Below are positions 8,611 to 17,062 of a stretch of DNA of 64,000 nucleotides, piece after piece. The DNA is from Prevotella sp. HUN102 (GTDB lineage: Bacteria > Bacteroidota > Bacteroidia > Bacteroidales > Bacteroidaceae): assembly GCF_000688375.1 (NCBI RefSeq), contig NZ_JIAF01000004.1:496001-560000 (forward strand), read 5' to 3'. The position numbers and the translations under genes were made by a program. Numbering within the stretch: position 1 is the stretch's first letter; each line of letters opens with the position of its first letter. The notes under the pieces are model-generated. The model was given only the letters and a program-made list of their open reading frames with translations. It was not told where the DNA came from and ran no database searches.

Positions 8611-9057
8611 ATGTCATACGATCAACTGAAGCTGGAAAATCAGCTCTGTTTCCGTCTCTACACGGCAAGCAGACTGATAACGCAAGGCTACGAACCGTTT
8701 CTGAAAAAATTAGGCATCACTTACACGCAGTATCTGGTGCTCCTCGTGCTGTGGGAGAAAGACGACCAGCCCGTGAACGACATCGGAAAGAAACTCCTTC
8801 TGGGCATCAACACCACCTCGCCGCTCGTCAAGCGTATGGAGAAACTGGGACTTGTGGCGCGCCACGACAGCGAAACCGACCGGCGGCAGCAGTTCGTCTA
8901 CCTGACGCAGAAAGGAAAAGACTTGCAGAAAGAAGCGGCAAAGATTCCCAACTGTATGGGCGAAACGCTCTGTGAGTGTGGGATTGACATAAGTTCATTG
9001 ACGCAAATGATTCCCGTCTTGGACGATTTCATCAGCAAGATGAAGGATAAGGAGTGA
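8611..9057 (+). CDS. MarR-family regulator of the OhrR (organic hydroperoxide sensor) type
   Basis: About 148 residues from the ATG at 8611. A further in-frame start at 8515 would add an unlikely 32-residue extension. ENQLCFRLYTASR near the N-terminus matches the OhrR signature with the single redox-sensing Cys (residue 13). The winged helix lies at about residues 55-100 (NDIGKKLLLGINTTSPLVKR, then DRRQQFVYLT). OhrR is a dimeric repressor released when this Cys is oxidised by organic peroxides. The upstream peroxidase is a likely target. A later Cys pair (CMGETLCECG) could form the partner disulfide of 2-Cys types. Confidence 0.85.
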   Translation: MSYDQLKLENQLCFRLYTASRLITQGYEPFLKKLGITYTQYLVLLVLWEKDDQPVNDIGKKLLLGINTTSPLVKRMEKLGLVARHDSETDRRQQFVYLTQKGKDLQKEAAKIPNCMGETLCECGIDISSLTQMIPVLDDFISKMKDKE

Positions 9058-9516
9058 ATCAAATTGTAAATATTATTGACGGAAAAACGATGCCTGAAAA
9101 TTTTCAATCCAGAGTTTGAAAGCCAATAATCCAACGATTTCCTCCTCGTTTTCCCATACTCATTTCTCAATTCTCCGAAGACCGTTTTGCATTTTTGCGA
9201 AGAATGCAAATCATTCTTGCGAAGAACGCAGTGCAATCTTCGCAAGAATGGATTGCCGGCTTGCGAAGAATGAAAGGCAGAATCTTGTTATATTTCTCTT
9301 ATTTTCAGGTCGTTTTGCGAACAATATCGTTTCTTTGGCAGTATGTCAAATAGTATAAAATTGATAATTCACTGTTAGTCAGATTGTTATAATCCTGCTC
9401 ATAATTCGCGTATTTGAAAATAAAAAATCCTTTGTTCAAAATAAACGAATTATGAAGAGGGGGTTGTCAAGATAATTCACAGCAAGCAGGGAGTTTGAAC
9501 ATAATGCAGTCATAAC
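9058..9516. other. Intergenic region with dispersed repeats
   Basis: The 459 bp lie between convergent genes and contain no convincing gene. 9067-9135 resembles 13310-13385. A four-unit palindrome array follows at 9189-9275. A 30-nt segment at 9398-9427 recurs with two mismatches at 29232-29261. Confidence 0.7.
9189..9275. repeat. Four-unit 22-bp palindrome array, family C
   Basis: Four imperfect palindromes related to CATTCTTGCGAAGAATG have centres at 9198, 9220, 9242 and 9264, exactly 22 bp apart. The core alternates between GCG and CGC. The first unit, GCATTTTTGCGAAGAATGC, is the best preserved. Related arrays lie at 13433-13493 and 50799-50881. Confidence 0.85.
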
Positions 9517-11346
9517 TTATTTGTGCAGGAATCTAAATACTTTCTTTGCGCTATCAATAAAAAATGTCAGGATTCTATGATGGCGAATCCTGACATTTCT
9601 CTTATGTTTTATTTGTAGATGCCTTACTTGCTGCACGGCACTCTGTCTGACACCCATACGTGCTTCAACAACGTTTACCACGTAGTCGCCGAGCTTTTCA
9701 CATTCCTGAATGATGTCCATATACATCGTGCCGATGGCATAAGTGTATTTATGGTCGTTCACGTCGGCGATGTTCTGCGTGCGGAGCTGGTTGCGATAGC
9801 TGTTGATTTCGTTCTCCACGTTGAACGAATGGTTGATGTTGTTCTCGTGCTTGTGCCCTACAAGTATATTGTTCATCTGCGTAAGGGCATCGTCAGTAAG
9901 TTCAAACATCTGGAAGATGTGGTTGTACTGGTCTTCCGTAAAGTCTTCCTTAGCCGTGATACGACGATTCTGAGTGCGTGCAATGTTGTAGCAGGCATCG
10001 CCGATACTCTCCAATTCTGAGATTTCGCGCAGCATACAGCGCACCTTCTCCTTGGTTTCGTCGCTCAGGTGGGCATTGCTTACTTGGTCAAGATACTTTG
10101 CAATCTCTATTTCCATATTGTCAGAGATTCCCTCATACTTTTCGATGCGCTCGAAGAGCTTGGCAAACGCATCTGGATCCTTTATCGTGAGCAGCTCGCG
10201 AACCATATTGAACATACGGTGCAGGCGTTCTGCAAACGACTGTATCTCCTTGCTGGCTTCCAAAACGGAGAGTTCGGGAGTCTTCATAATGCCCGCCTGA
10301 ATGAAACGGAGACGGAAATCTTCCTCGTCTTCCTTCTTTCCCGGTTTGATAATCATACAAACCAGCTTCTCTATCTGTGGAATGAACCATATAAGGATGG
10401 AGGTGTTGATGACGTTGAAGCAAGTGTGGAATGCAGCCAACACAATCGGGAGGCGCAATGCCAGTTGCTGCTGCGTCTCGGCGTGGCTTTCTGGGTCGAA
10501 ACCGACAAGTTTGCAAACCGTGTTTACAAAAGGATAGAACACTATCAGTACCCAGATCACACCGATGACGTTGAACATCAGGTGAGCCAACGCCGTGCGT
10601 CGTGCCTGCGTGTTTGCGCCCAGTGCGGCGAGGTTGGCCGTGGCCGTGGTGCCGATATTCTCGCCCATAACGAGCGCAATGCCCAAGTAGATGGGCAGAA
10701 CGCCCGTGGAACAGAGCAGAATCGTAATCGCCATAACGGCAGCCGACGACTGAACGATACAGGTAATGACGGTTCCGATGGCGAGGAAAGCGAGAATGGT
10801 CCAGTAGCTGTTGATGTCGAACGAGCTGAAGAACTCTACAATCTGTGGATTGTTGCCCAAATCAAGATCCTTTCCGCCCTTGCTCAGGAGTACAAGGCTG
10901 AAGAACATAAAGGCTATACCGAACAGGAAGTCGCCGATGTAGCGTGCCCGACGGTTGTAGATGAGAATAATGCCGATGAGGAACGACGGATAAACCACCG
11001 TCATCAGGTCCACCGAGTATCCCAAGGACATAATCCACGCCGTAAGCGTAGTACCGATGTTGGCACCCATAATCACGGATATGGCCTGAGCCAGCGTCAG
11101 CAAGCCCGCGTTCACGAAGGAAACGGTCATAACCGTCGTAGCCGAGGAGGATTGAACGGCACAGGTTACGAACGTTCCTGTGAGCATTCCTGTGAAACGA
11201 TTGGTTGTCATTGCGCCGAGAATGTGGCGCAGCTGTGAGCCTGCCATCTTTTGCAGTGCCTCACTCATTATCTTCATACCGAAAATCAGTAGTGCCAACG
11301 AGCCGACAATCTGAAAAAAAATAGCAAAATAACTACTTGTACTCAT
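9517..11346 (-). CDS. Na+/phosphate cotransporter family protein with PhoU-like C-terminal domain
   Basis: A 609-residue inner-membrane transporter. Two inverted repeats each carry the QSS signature of the NptA/SLC34 family: TCAVQSSSATTVM near residue 65 and TCIVQSSAAVMAI near residue 205, with GANIGTT and GENIGTT partner motifs. Residues from about 340 are cytoplasmic and helical (PhoU-like). A hairpin terminator (9562-9598) lies inside the last 25 codons, so the C-terminal tail NVRIRHHRILTFFIDSA is encoded by terminator DNA. Loss of the original stop is likely. The gene stands alone, convergent with ohrR. Confidence 0.9.
   Translation of the reverse strand: MSTSSYFAIFFQIVGSLALLIFGMKIMSEALQKMAGSQLRHILGAMTTNRFTGMLTGTFVTCAVQSSSATTVMTVSFVNAGLLTLAQAISVIMGANIGTTLTAWIMSLGYSVDLMTVVYPSFLIGIILIYNRRARYIGDFLFGIAFMFFSLVLLSKGGKDLDLGNNPQIVEFFSSFDINSYWTILAFLAIGTVITCIVQSSAAVMAITILLCSTGVLPIYLGIALVMGENIGTTATANLAALGANTQARRTALAHLMFNVIGVIWVLIVFYPFVNTVCKLVGFDPESHAETQQQLALRLPIVLAAFHTCFNVINTSILIWFIPQIEKLVCMIIKPGKKEDEEDFRLRFIQAGIMKTPELSVLEASKEIQSFAERLHRMFNMVRELLTIKDPDAFAKLFERIEKYEGISDNMEIEIAKYLDQVSNAHLSDETKEKVRCMLREISELESIGDACYNIARTQNRRITAKEDFTEDQYNHIFQMFELTDDALTQMNNILVGHKHENNINHSFNVENEINSYRNQLRTQNIADVNDHKYTYAIGTMYMDIIQECEKLGDYVVNVVEARMGVRQSAVQQVRHLQIKHKRNVRIRHHRILTFFIDSAKKVFRFLHK
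9552..9598 (-). terminator. Rho-independent terminator overlapping the transporter 3' end
   Basis: A 13-bp perfect stem (AAATGTCAGGATT / AATCCTGACATTT, 9562-9574 and 9586-9598) with an 11-nt loop is followed on the minus strand by TTTTTTATTGATA. It falls within the annotated coding frame. Confidence 0.8.
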
Positions 11347-11374
11347 AAATTAATATTATTGTAATGCGATATTT

Positions 11375-11405
11375 TTTGCATTCTGAATGGAATTTGCTAA
11401 CTTTA
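11375..11405 (+). promoter_or_regulatory. Promoter of the nucleoside kinase gene
   Basis: TTTG at 11375-11378 and TAACTTTA at 11398-11405 are separated by 19 nt, the Bacteroidota -33/-7 arrangement. The start codon at 11442 is about 30 nt downstream of the expected start site. Confidence 0.65.
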
Positions 11406-11441
11406 TCGCCACAACTTAATAGCTGAATAAATTTCATAGAA

Positions 11442-13103
11442 ATGAAACAAGTATTACAAATCCGTTGCAAAAATAATAAAAAAACTCTAGAAGTCCCAAT
11501 CGGAAGCACACTTTATGATATTTATTGTGCAAATGACTTGCAGATGGAATACGGTCCGGTAAGTGCGCGTGTAAATAATAAGGTGGAAGGTTTGCACTTC
11601 CGCGTCTACCATAACAAGGATGTGGAGTTCCTCGACCTGCATAGTTCTTCGGGCATCCGTACCTATACGCGCTCGCTCTTTCTGGTGCTCTGCAAGGCCG
11701 TTCACGACCTTTATCCGGGCAGCGAAGTCGTTATCGACGTGCCGGTGTCGAACGGTTACTATTGCAACTTGAAGCTCGGACACGCCGTGGAAGCCGAGGA
11801 CGTGGCGAGAATACGCAAGAGGGTGCAGGAAATAATTGATGCAAAGATGCCGATATCAAGGTTTGAGACTCCGACGGAGGAAGCCGTGAAAATGTTTGAG
11901 CGACTGGGCGACGAGGCCAAGGTGAAACTGCTGAAGAGTATCGGCTCAATCTACACCATATATTACGACCTTGACGGCTACAAGGACTATTATTACGGTT
12001 CGATGCTCACGAACACATCGCAGATTTATCTGTTCGGCATAGAAAAATATTTCGACGGAATCCTTCTCCGCATCCCATCAACGGACGACCCTTCACAGTT
12101 GGGCGAGCTGATCCGTCAGGACAAGATGTTCGAGGTGTTCAAGGAACACCACCGTTGGCAGAGCATTCTCGGCATAAGTACCGTCGGCGACTTCAACGAG
12201 GCTGTGAAGAACGGACTCTCAAACGACCTCATCAACGTGAGCGAAGCACTCCAAGAGAAGAAGATTTCGCAGATTGCCGACACCATAGCCAACAGGAAAG
12301 GAACCAAGGTGGTGCTGATTGCGGGACCGTCTTCGAGCGGAAAGACCACTTTCTGCAAGCGTCTCTCCGTGCAGTTGCTCGCCTGCGGCATAAAACCCGT
12401 GCAGGTGTCGCTCGACGACTATTTCGTGGACAGGGCGAAGACGCCGAAGGACGAGAACGGAGAGTATGATTACGAGAGCATATACGCACTCAACATTCCC
12501 TTGCTCAACCAACAGTTCACGGCTTTGTTCAACGGCGGGGAGGTGGAACTGCCGAAATACAATTTCCAGTCGGGACTGAGCGAGATGAGTGGCAACAGAC
12601 TGCAGTTGCAGGACAACAATATACTCGTTGTTGAAGGCATTCACGCGCTGAACCCATTGCTCACGGAGCAGATTCCCGACGAACAGAAGTTCAAGATATA
12701 CGCTTCCGCGCTGACGACCATCCTCTTGGACGACCACAATTATATCCCCACAACCGACAACCGACTGCTCCGCCGCATCGTGCGCGACTACAAGTACCGG
12801 GGCTGTTCGGCAGAGGAAACCATCAGGCGGTGGCCGAGCGTGCGTGCAGGCGAGAAGAAATGGATATTCCCCTATCAGGAAAACGCCGACGTTATGTTCA
12901 ACAGTGCAATGCTTTTCGAGCTTGCCGTCATCAAGAATCAGGCCGAGGAAGTGCTCGAACAAGTGCCCGAACACTGCGATGAATACGCCGAAGCCTATCG
13001 TCTGCGCAAGTTCCTGAAGTATTTCTCCACGCTTCCGTACCGCAGCCTTCCCCCAACTTCGCTCCTCCGCGAGTTCCTTGGTGGCTCATCGTTCAAGTAT
13101 TAA
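11442..13103 (+). CDS. Nucleoside (uridine-type) kinase with TGS and ThrRS-like N-terminal domains
   Basis: A 553-residue cytoplasmic protein. Residues 1-65 resemble a TGS domain (VPIGSTLYDIY), and about 65-210 the editing-associated domain of threonyl-tRNA synthetase. From about 285 there is a P-loop kinase with GPSSSGKTTF (Walker A), VQVSLDDYFVDR and VVEGIHALNPLL, as in the uridine kinase/phosphoribulokinase family. Bacteroidota commonly encode this fused form, annotated as nucleoside kinase. The role of the N-terminal fusion is not known. It has its own promoter and a strong terminator (13146-13187). Confidence 0.9.
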   Translation: MKQVLQIRCKNNKKTLEVPIGSTLYDIYCANDLQMEYGPVSARVNNKVEGLHFRVYHNKDVEFLDLHSSSGIRTYTRSLFLVLCKAVHDLYPGSEVVIDVPVSNGYYCNLKLGHAVEAEDVARIRKRVQEIIDAKMPISRFETPTEEAVKMFERLGDEAKVKLLKSIGSIYTIYYDLDGYKDYYYGSMLTNTSQIYLFGIEKYFDGILLRIPSTDDPSQLGELIRQDKMFEVFKEHHRWQSILGISTVGDFNEAVKNGLSNDLINVSEALQEKKISQIADTIANRKGTKVVLIAGPSSSGKTTFCKRLSVQLLACGIKPVQVSLDDYFVDRAKTPKDENGEYDYESIYALNIPLLNQQFTALFNGGEVELPKYNFQSGLSEMSGNRLQLQDNNILVVEGIHALNPLLTEQIPDEQKFKIYASALTTILLDDHNYIPTTDNRLLRRIVRDYKYRGCSAEETIRRWPSVRAGEKKWIFPYQENADVMFNSAMLFELAVIKNQAEEVLEQVPEHCDEYAEAYRLRKFLKYFSTLPYRSLPPTSLLREFLGGSSFKY

Positions 13104-13145
13104 CAGCCGACGGATGTTCCGCCGCCGCGTATCTCCGTAAACAGT

Positions 13146-13190
13146 CTGCCCACAATGTTCAGATGCAGGTCTTTACATTGTGGGCAGTTT
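13146..13190 (+). terminator. Terminator of the nucleoside kinase gene
   Basis: A 13-bp perfect stem (CTGCCCACAATGT / ACATTGTGGGCAG) closes a 16-nt loop and is followed by TTTCTTG. Confidence 0.8.
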
Positions 13191-13432
13191 CTTGTTTCTG
13201 TCTTTCTTGATGATGAATATAGCGGCAATTATTTATGAGCATCTGCTTGAAGCCTCTTCAATGAATGAAAGAAGAACAGGACTTTCAGGGAGTTTCTGTC
13301 GTCAGTATGTAAATATTAATTACTCAAAAACGATGCTTGAAGATTTCCATTCCAGCGTTTGAAAGGCAATAACTCCGAGATTTCAGACCAATTTCAGTTT
13401 GTTTGAAATTCGTTTTTCACAAGATTGATTTA

Positions 13433-13493
13433 CATTTGTGCGAAGAATGCCGTGCAATCATCGCAGAAATGGAGTGCAAAGCTGCGAAGAATG
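13433..13493. repeat. Three-unit 22-bp palindrome array, family C
   Basis: Degenerate CATTCTTGCGAAGAATG units have GCG/CGC/GCG cores centred at 13441, 13463 and 13485, exactly 22 bp apart. The upstream 120 bp also resembles the flank of the array at 9189-9275, so the two are copies of a longer repeat. Confidence 0.8.
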
Positions 13494-13626
13494 AAACGTA
13501 ATTTCTACTTGAAAATGAAGAAAACTCCAAGTTGAAGAGAACAGGCTGATAATGAGGCAGGAATGGAATGATTCGCACAAAACTGCTCTATTCGTAAAGG
13601 GCAGAAATATGTAGATTTAAGCAGAA

Positions 13627-13694
13627 ATTCAGTTACCAAAATGTTACCCTGTTGTGGCATAGGTAACGATGGAGTAAAAACAGGTAACTGAATT
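13627..13694. repeat. Inverted-repeat cluster near the element's left end (possible recombinase sites)
   Basis: AATTCAGTTACC (13627-13638) is inverted as GGTAACTGAATT (13683-13694). A second GTTACC lies at 13643 and a second GGTAAC at 13662, spaced 10 and 21 bp from their partners. The 11-mer GTAAAAACAGG at 13674-13684 recurs at 29112-29122, where GTTACC (29037) and GGTAAC (29062) are also present. This suggests attachment or arm-type integrase sites at both ends. The exact crossover is not resolved. Confidence 0.45.
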
Positions 13695-13749
13695 ATTTCC
13701 ACTCGTGTGGCTGTTGCTTCGGTCGGCAGTTTTCTGCATAAGTGAAGGA

Positions 13750-13790
13750 CGCTTTAATTCGGGTAATTTTGCCCATAAAAATTAAAGCGT
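13750..13790 (+). promoter_or_regulatory. Promoter within an inverted repeat, upstream of the first integrase
   Basis: ACGCTTTAATT (13750-13760) and AATTAAAGCGT (13780-13790) are perfect inverted repeats. They enclose GGGTAATTTTGCCC, which carries the -7 box TAATTTTG (13764-13771). The ATG follows directly at 13791. The hairpin could act as an operator or mask the start region. Confidence 0.55.
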
Positions 13791-15020
13791 ATGCAAACAG
13801 AAAAAATGAAGGTATTACTCTACCTCAAAAAGAGTGGTCTGGACAAGTCGGGTAAAGCCCCGATAATGGGACGCATCACCATTGGACATTCCATCGCACA
13901 GTTCAGTTGTAAGTTGTCTTGCAATCCTGATTTATGGAATTCTCGGGAAAGTCGAATGGATGGCAAGAGCCGTGAAGCGGTGGAGATAAATGGCAGGTTG
14001 GAGAACCTTTTGCTTTCCATTCAAACAGCCTATAAGTCTCTGCTATCCAAAGGATGTTCATTCAGTGCAACAGATGTAAAGGAACAGTTTCAAGGTAGTG
14101 TGCAGACACGGTGTATGCTTATCGAAAGGTTGGATATACTCATCAAGGAAAAGGAGAGTCATATCGGGGTGGATATAAAGAAAGAATCCATATCCAGTTA
14201 TCACTCTACCCGAATCCACTTGCAGGAGTTTATTCAAAAGAAGTACAATGTGTCGGACTTGGCGTTCTCTCAACTGACAGAGAACTTTATTTATGAGTTC
14301 CGTCAGTATTTCTTGGGAGAACTTGCTTTTCAAGAGAGTTCTTTCTATGGTATAGCATCCCATTTGAAAACAGTCTGTAAATTGGCATACCGTGAGGGAA
14401 TTGCAGATACGCTCCTGTTTGACAAAGCCAAAATAGAGAGAGGAAACAAGAAATCTCCAAAGGCACTTGACAAGGAGGCATTGGAGAAGTTGAAGGCACT
14501 CAGCTTTGAGGATTTGGAAGAGGAAATGGAAAATGCACGGGATATTTTTCTTTTTGCCTGTCATGTGGGTGCAGCATATTGTGACTTGATGAATCTGAAC
14601 AAGAAACACCTTTTTCGTGACGATGAAGGCAAAATGTGGTTGAAGTTCAACCGTCAGAAGACAGGTGTACTCTGCCGTGTCAAACTGTTACCTGAAGCCC
14701 TCAGACTAATAGAGAAATTTTACAGCGATGAAAGGGAAACGTTACTCCCTATCATCGAATATGCCTCTTATCAATCATATTTGAAAGCCCTCAGACTTCG
14801 GGCTGGTATCTCCCTTCACTTTACCACACATACCGCAAGGCACACTTTTGCCACGCTCATCACGCTTGAACAGGGTGTGCCTATTGAAACGGTAAGCAAA
14901 ATGTTGGGACATACCAATGTAAGCATGACGGAACAGTACGCAAAGGTTACACCCCAAAAACTCTTCGGCGAGTTTGAACGCTTCTTTTCTTTCACAGAAG
15001 ATATGCAGTTGGCTATCTGA
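13791..15020 (+). CDS. Tyrosine recombinase (integrase), first of a tandem pair
   Basis: A 409-residue integrase of the Bacteroidota mobile-element type. An N-terminal arm-binding domain is followed by a SAM-like core-binding domain (about 105-205) and a catalytic domain. The visible catalytic residues are HTARHTFAT (H-x-x-R), MLGHTNVSMTEQYAKV (His and the nucleophile Tyr). The first catalytic Arg is not at its usual place (HVGAAYCDL), as is known for IntDOT-like enzymes. It is followed 68 bp later by a second integrase. Both probably mediate integration and excision of the element spanning about 13.6-29.2 kb. Confidence 0.92.
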   Translation: MQTEKMKVLLYLKKSGLDKSGKAPIMGRITIGHSIAQFSCKLSCNPDLWNSRESRMDGKSREAVEINGRLENLLLSIQTAYKSLLSKGCSFSATDVKEQFQGSVQTRCMLIERLDILIKEKESHIGVDIKKESISSYHSTRIHLQEFIQKKYNVSDLAFSQLTENFIYEFRQYFLGELAFQESSFYGIASHLKTVCKLAYREGIADTLLFDKAKIERGNKKSPKALDKEALEKLKALSFEDLEEEMENARDIFLFACHVGAAYCDLMNLNKKHLFRDDEGKMWLKFNRQKTGVLCRVKLLPEALRLIEKFYSDERETLLPIIEYASYQSYLKALRLRAGISLHFTTHTARHTFATLITLEQGVPIETVSKMLGHTNVSMTEQYAKVTPQKLFGEFERFFSFTEDMQLAI

Positions 15021-15088
15021 GCGATTGCCATGTATTCATTTCAATTCAATTCTTTTTATATAAACACCAATATTCAATCAAGACCATT

Positions 15089-16363
15089 ATGAGAAGTACA
15101 TTCAAGATATTGTTCTATATCAACAGACAAAAGATAAAGACAGACGGCAGGACAGCTATCTTCTGCCGTATCACCATAGACGGAAAGAACACAGCCATAA
15201 CCACAGGAGAGGAATGCCAGCCATCCGAGTGGAACAGCAAGCAAGGCTTGAGTATCAATAAGAAGACAAACCAAAGAATAGATGAATTTCGAGAACTTGT
15301 GGAGAGGACTTATCAGGATATACTGATAAAGGACGGAATGGTAAGCGTTGAACTACTCAAGAACCGTTTGCATGGAATAGCCACGACTCCCACATCCCTC
15401 CTTGCCATGAGCAGGCAGGAACTGAAATCCATCAAGGAGAGCGTTGGCAAATCAAAGGCAGAGGGAACTTATCTGAATCTGCTTTATTCGGACAAACTGC
15501 TTACGGAGTTTATCAATGATAAAGGCTTACAGGATATACCCATTGCCACTATTACAGAAGAATTGTTTGAAGATTTCCGCTTCTTCCTGAAAAGACGTGG
15601 TTATGCAGCAGCAACCATAAATCGCTATCTCTGTTGGCTGAGTCGGCTGATGTATCGAGCTGTCAGCCAAAGAATCATCCGCTACAATCCCTTTGAGAAT
15701 GCCAAGTATGAAAAAGAGGAAAAGAAGATACGCTTCTTGCAGAAGAACGAGATAGTCAAACTCATGGCAATGAAAATGGAGGACAAGGAAGCGGAGCAGG
15801 CACGGCTAATGTTTATCTTTTCCTGTTTCACGGGTATAGCTATCGCTGACATGGAACGTTTGCAATACCAACATATCCAAACTGCTGCAGACGGACAGAA
15901 ATACATCCGTAAGGAACGTCAAAAGACAAAGGTGGAGTTTGTCGTACCGCTACATCCGATTGCAGAATCCATTATCAACTATTGCAGAGCAAAACAGACA
16001 ATGAAAGAAAAGGACGACAGTCTTGTCTTCCATTGTGATAAAAGCCGTAGCGTAATGAGTCATATGCTGAGCATCGTTGGCACGGCTTGCGGTATCAGAG
16101 GTCGGTTGTCCTACCATCAAGCTCGCCACACGTTCGGCACGATGGCACTTAGTGCAGGAATACCCATTGAGAGTATTGCCAAGATGATGGGGCATGCCTC
16201 CATATCAAGCACGCAGATTTATGCACAGATAACGGACAACAAGATTTCTGAGGATATGGACAGGCTTATTGCCAAATGTAAGGCTAAGGACAAAGATATG
16301 GCAGATGTAAAGGCAATATCGCTTATCGTCAATCCAAGCCTAAGAAAGGAGGTTACGGCATGA
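15089..16363 (+). CDS. Tyrosine recombinase (integrase), second of a tandem pair
   Basis: A 424-residue integrase with the same domain order as the preceding gene but different sequence. Catalytic-domain landmarks are FSCFTGIAIADMERL (Arg I position again lacks Arg), HQARHTFGT and MMGHASISSTQIYAQI with the Tyr nucleophile. Its last four bases overlap the next start codon (ATGA at 16360), so the small downstream protein is translationally coupled. Tandem non-identical integrases are typical of some Bacteroidota mobilizable elements. Which of the two performs integration cannot be told. Confidence 0.92.
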   Translation: MRSTFKILFYINRQKIKTDGRTAIFCRITIDGKNTAITTGEECQPSEWNSKQGLSINKKTNQRIDEFRELVERTYQDILIKDGMVSVELLKNRLHGIATTPTSLLAMSRQELKSIKESVGKSKAEGTYLNLLYSDKLLTEFINDKGLQDIPIATITEELFEDFRFFLKRRGYAAATINRYLCWLSRLMYRAVSQRIIRYNPFENAKYEKEEKKIRFLQKNEIVKLMAMKMEDKEAEQARLMFIFSCFTGIAIADMERLQYQHIQTAADGQKYIRKERQKTKVEFVVPLHPIAESIINYCRAKQTMKEKDDSLVFHCDKSRSVMSHMLSIVGTACGIRGRLSYHQARHTFGTMALSAGIPIESIAKMMGHASISSTQIYAQITDNKISEDMDRLIAKCKAKDKDMADVKAISLIVNPSLRKEVTA

Positions 16364-16776
16364 GGAGGAACAGTCATTCTCCAACGAAAGTGAATACGCT
16401 CAATCAACGCAGTTATTTTGATTGGGGCAACAATATGCAGGTCATCCGTAAAGGCAATGGTGATATAGTCATGACAGAAAGCGAACTTGTGAGGTTCTTC
16501 GGTGTAACGTGGAAGAAACTCAACCACAGACTGCAACTGCTTATGAAGTCCTCTAACCTGCATCCCAATGAGAGGGAGGCAGGTGAAGAAGGTGTTTTCT
16601 TGAACGGACGCTTGCAGGGCTATGCACCGCTTTATTCGCTCTCTATCATCATTGCCCTGTCCTTTCAGTTGGATAGTATGGAAGCCCATTTGTTCAGAAA
16701 ATATGTTTGCACAGCGATGCAACGACCCACATCCGCCATAACACCGATTTTACTGATAGGTAATAAGTATAATTGA
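16360..16776 (+). CDS. Small element protein, weakly RhuM-like, function unknown
   Basis: 138 residues, overlapping the upstream integrase by 4 bp (ATGA), so expressed with it. MTESELVRFFGVTWKKLNHR (about residues 38-57) could be a helix-turn-helix. YAPLYSLSIIIALSFQLDS followed by AHLFRKY resembles the core of RhuM/phage antirepressor-type proteins (YxLxxIIxxxxxxxS...FRxW). It may regulate or assist recombination. I cannot assign it firmly. Confidence 0.55.
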   Translation: MRRNSHSPTKVNTLNQRSYFDWGNNMQVIRKGNGDIVMTESELVRFFGVTWKKLNHRLQLLMKSSNLHPNEREAGEEGVFLNGRLQGYAPLYSLSIIIALSFQLDSMEAHLFRKYVCTAMQRPTSAITPILLIGNKYN

Positions 16777-16991
16777 TATCTCTTTTTCTTTCACTGATAT
16801 TATCTTACTACGTAACTACAACATAGGTAATGAAATGAAAGAGAAAGTGTTTGAATGTAGTAATTAATAGATATTTTACACTACCAACAATTAACTACAT
16901 ACTACTTTTTCAATTCATTGTTTTGATTCATGCAGGGATAGAACGCTTGATAATTATTTTATTTATGAGAGTCCTCATATCATAATTTTAA

Positions 16992-17011
16992 AATACCCAA
17001 TTGTGGGTATT
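16992..17011. promoter_or_regulatory. Palindromic operator upstream of the TonB receptor
   Basis: AATACCCA (16992-16999), four bases, then TGGGTATT (17004-17011) form a perfect 8-bp-arm palindrome. It overlaps the expected -33 region (TTG at 17010-17012) of the promoter with -7 box TAACTTTG at 17033-17040. The position suits a repressor, possibly the TetR protein encoded 4 kb downstream. Confidence 0.6.
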
Positions 17012-17032
17012 GTGTGAGCAGGTTATATATAC

Positions 17033-17040
17033 TAACTTTG
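17033..17040 (+). promoter_or_regulatory. -7 promoter element of the TonB receptor operon
   Basis: TAACTTTG is a perfect TAnnTTTG match, 22 nt before the ATG at 17063. Confidence 0.65.
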
Positions 17041-17062
17041 CGAAATTAATATACATAGTGTT

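Larger units (their letters stand above)
13104..13790. other. Intergenic region holding the left junction of the mobile element
   Basis: The 687 bp hold a terminator (13146-13190), a copy of the repeat also seen at 9067-9275 (13310-13493) and an inverted-repeat cluster with GTTACC/GGTAAC motifs (13627-13694). A hairpin-flanked promoter for the first integrase follows (13750-13790). No gene is supported. Confidence 0.7.

Noticed and set aside
10069..11238. Long plus-strand frame opposite the Na/Pi transporter
   Set aside because: It is a shadow of the real gene. Its translation is rich in His, Arg and Asn and has no domain.
13764..13773. CTnDOT-type attachment core (GTAnnTTTGC)
   Set aside because: GTAATTTTGC matches that pattern, but it also is a normal -7 promoter box, and I found no second copy at the right end of the element.
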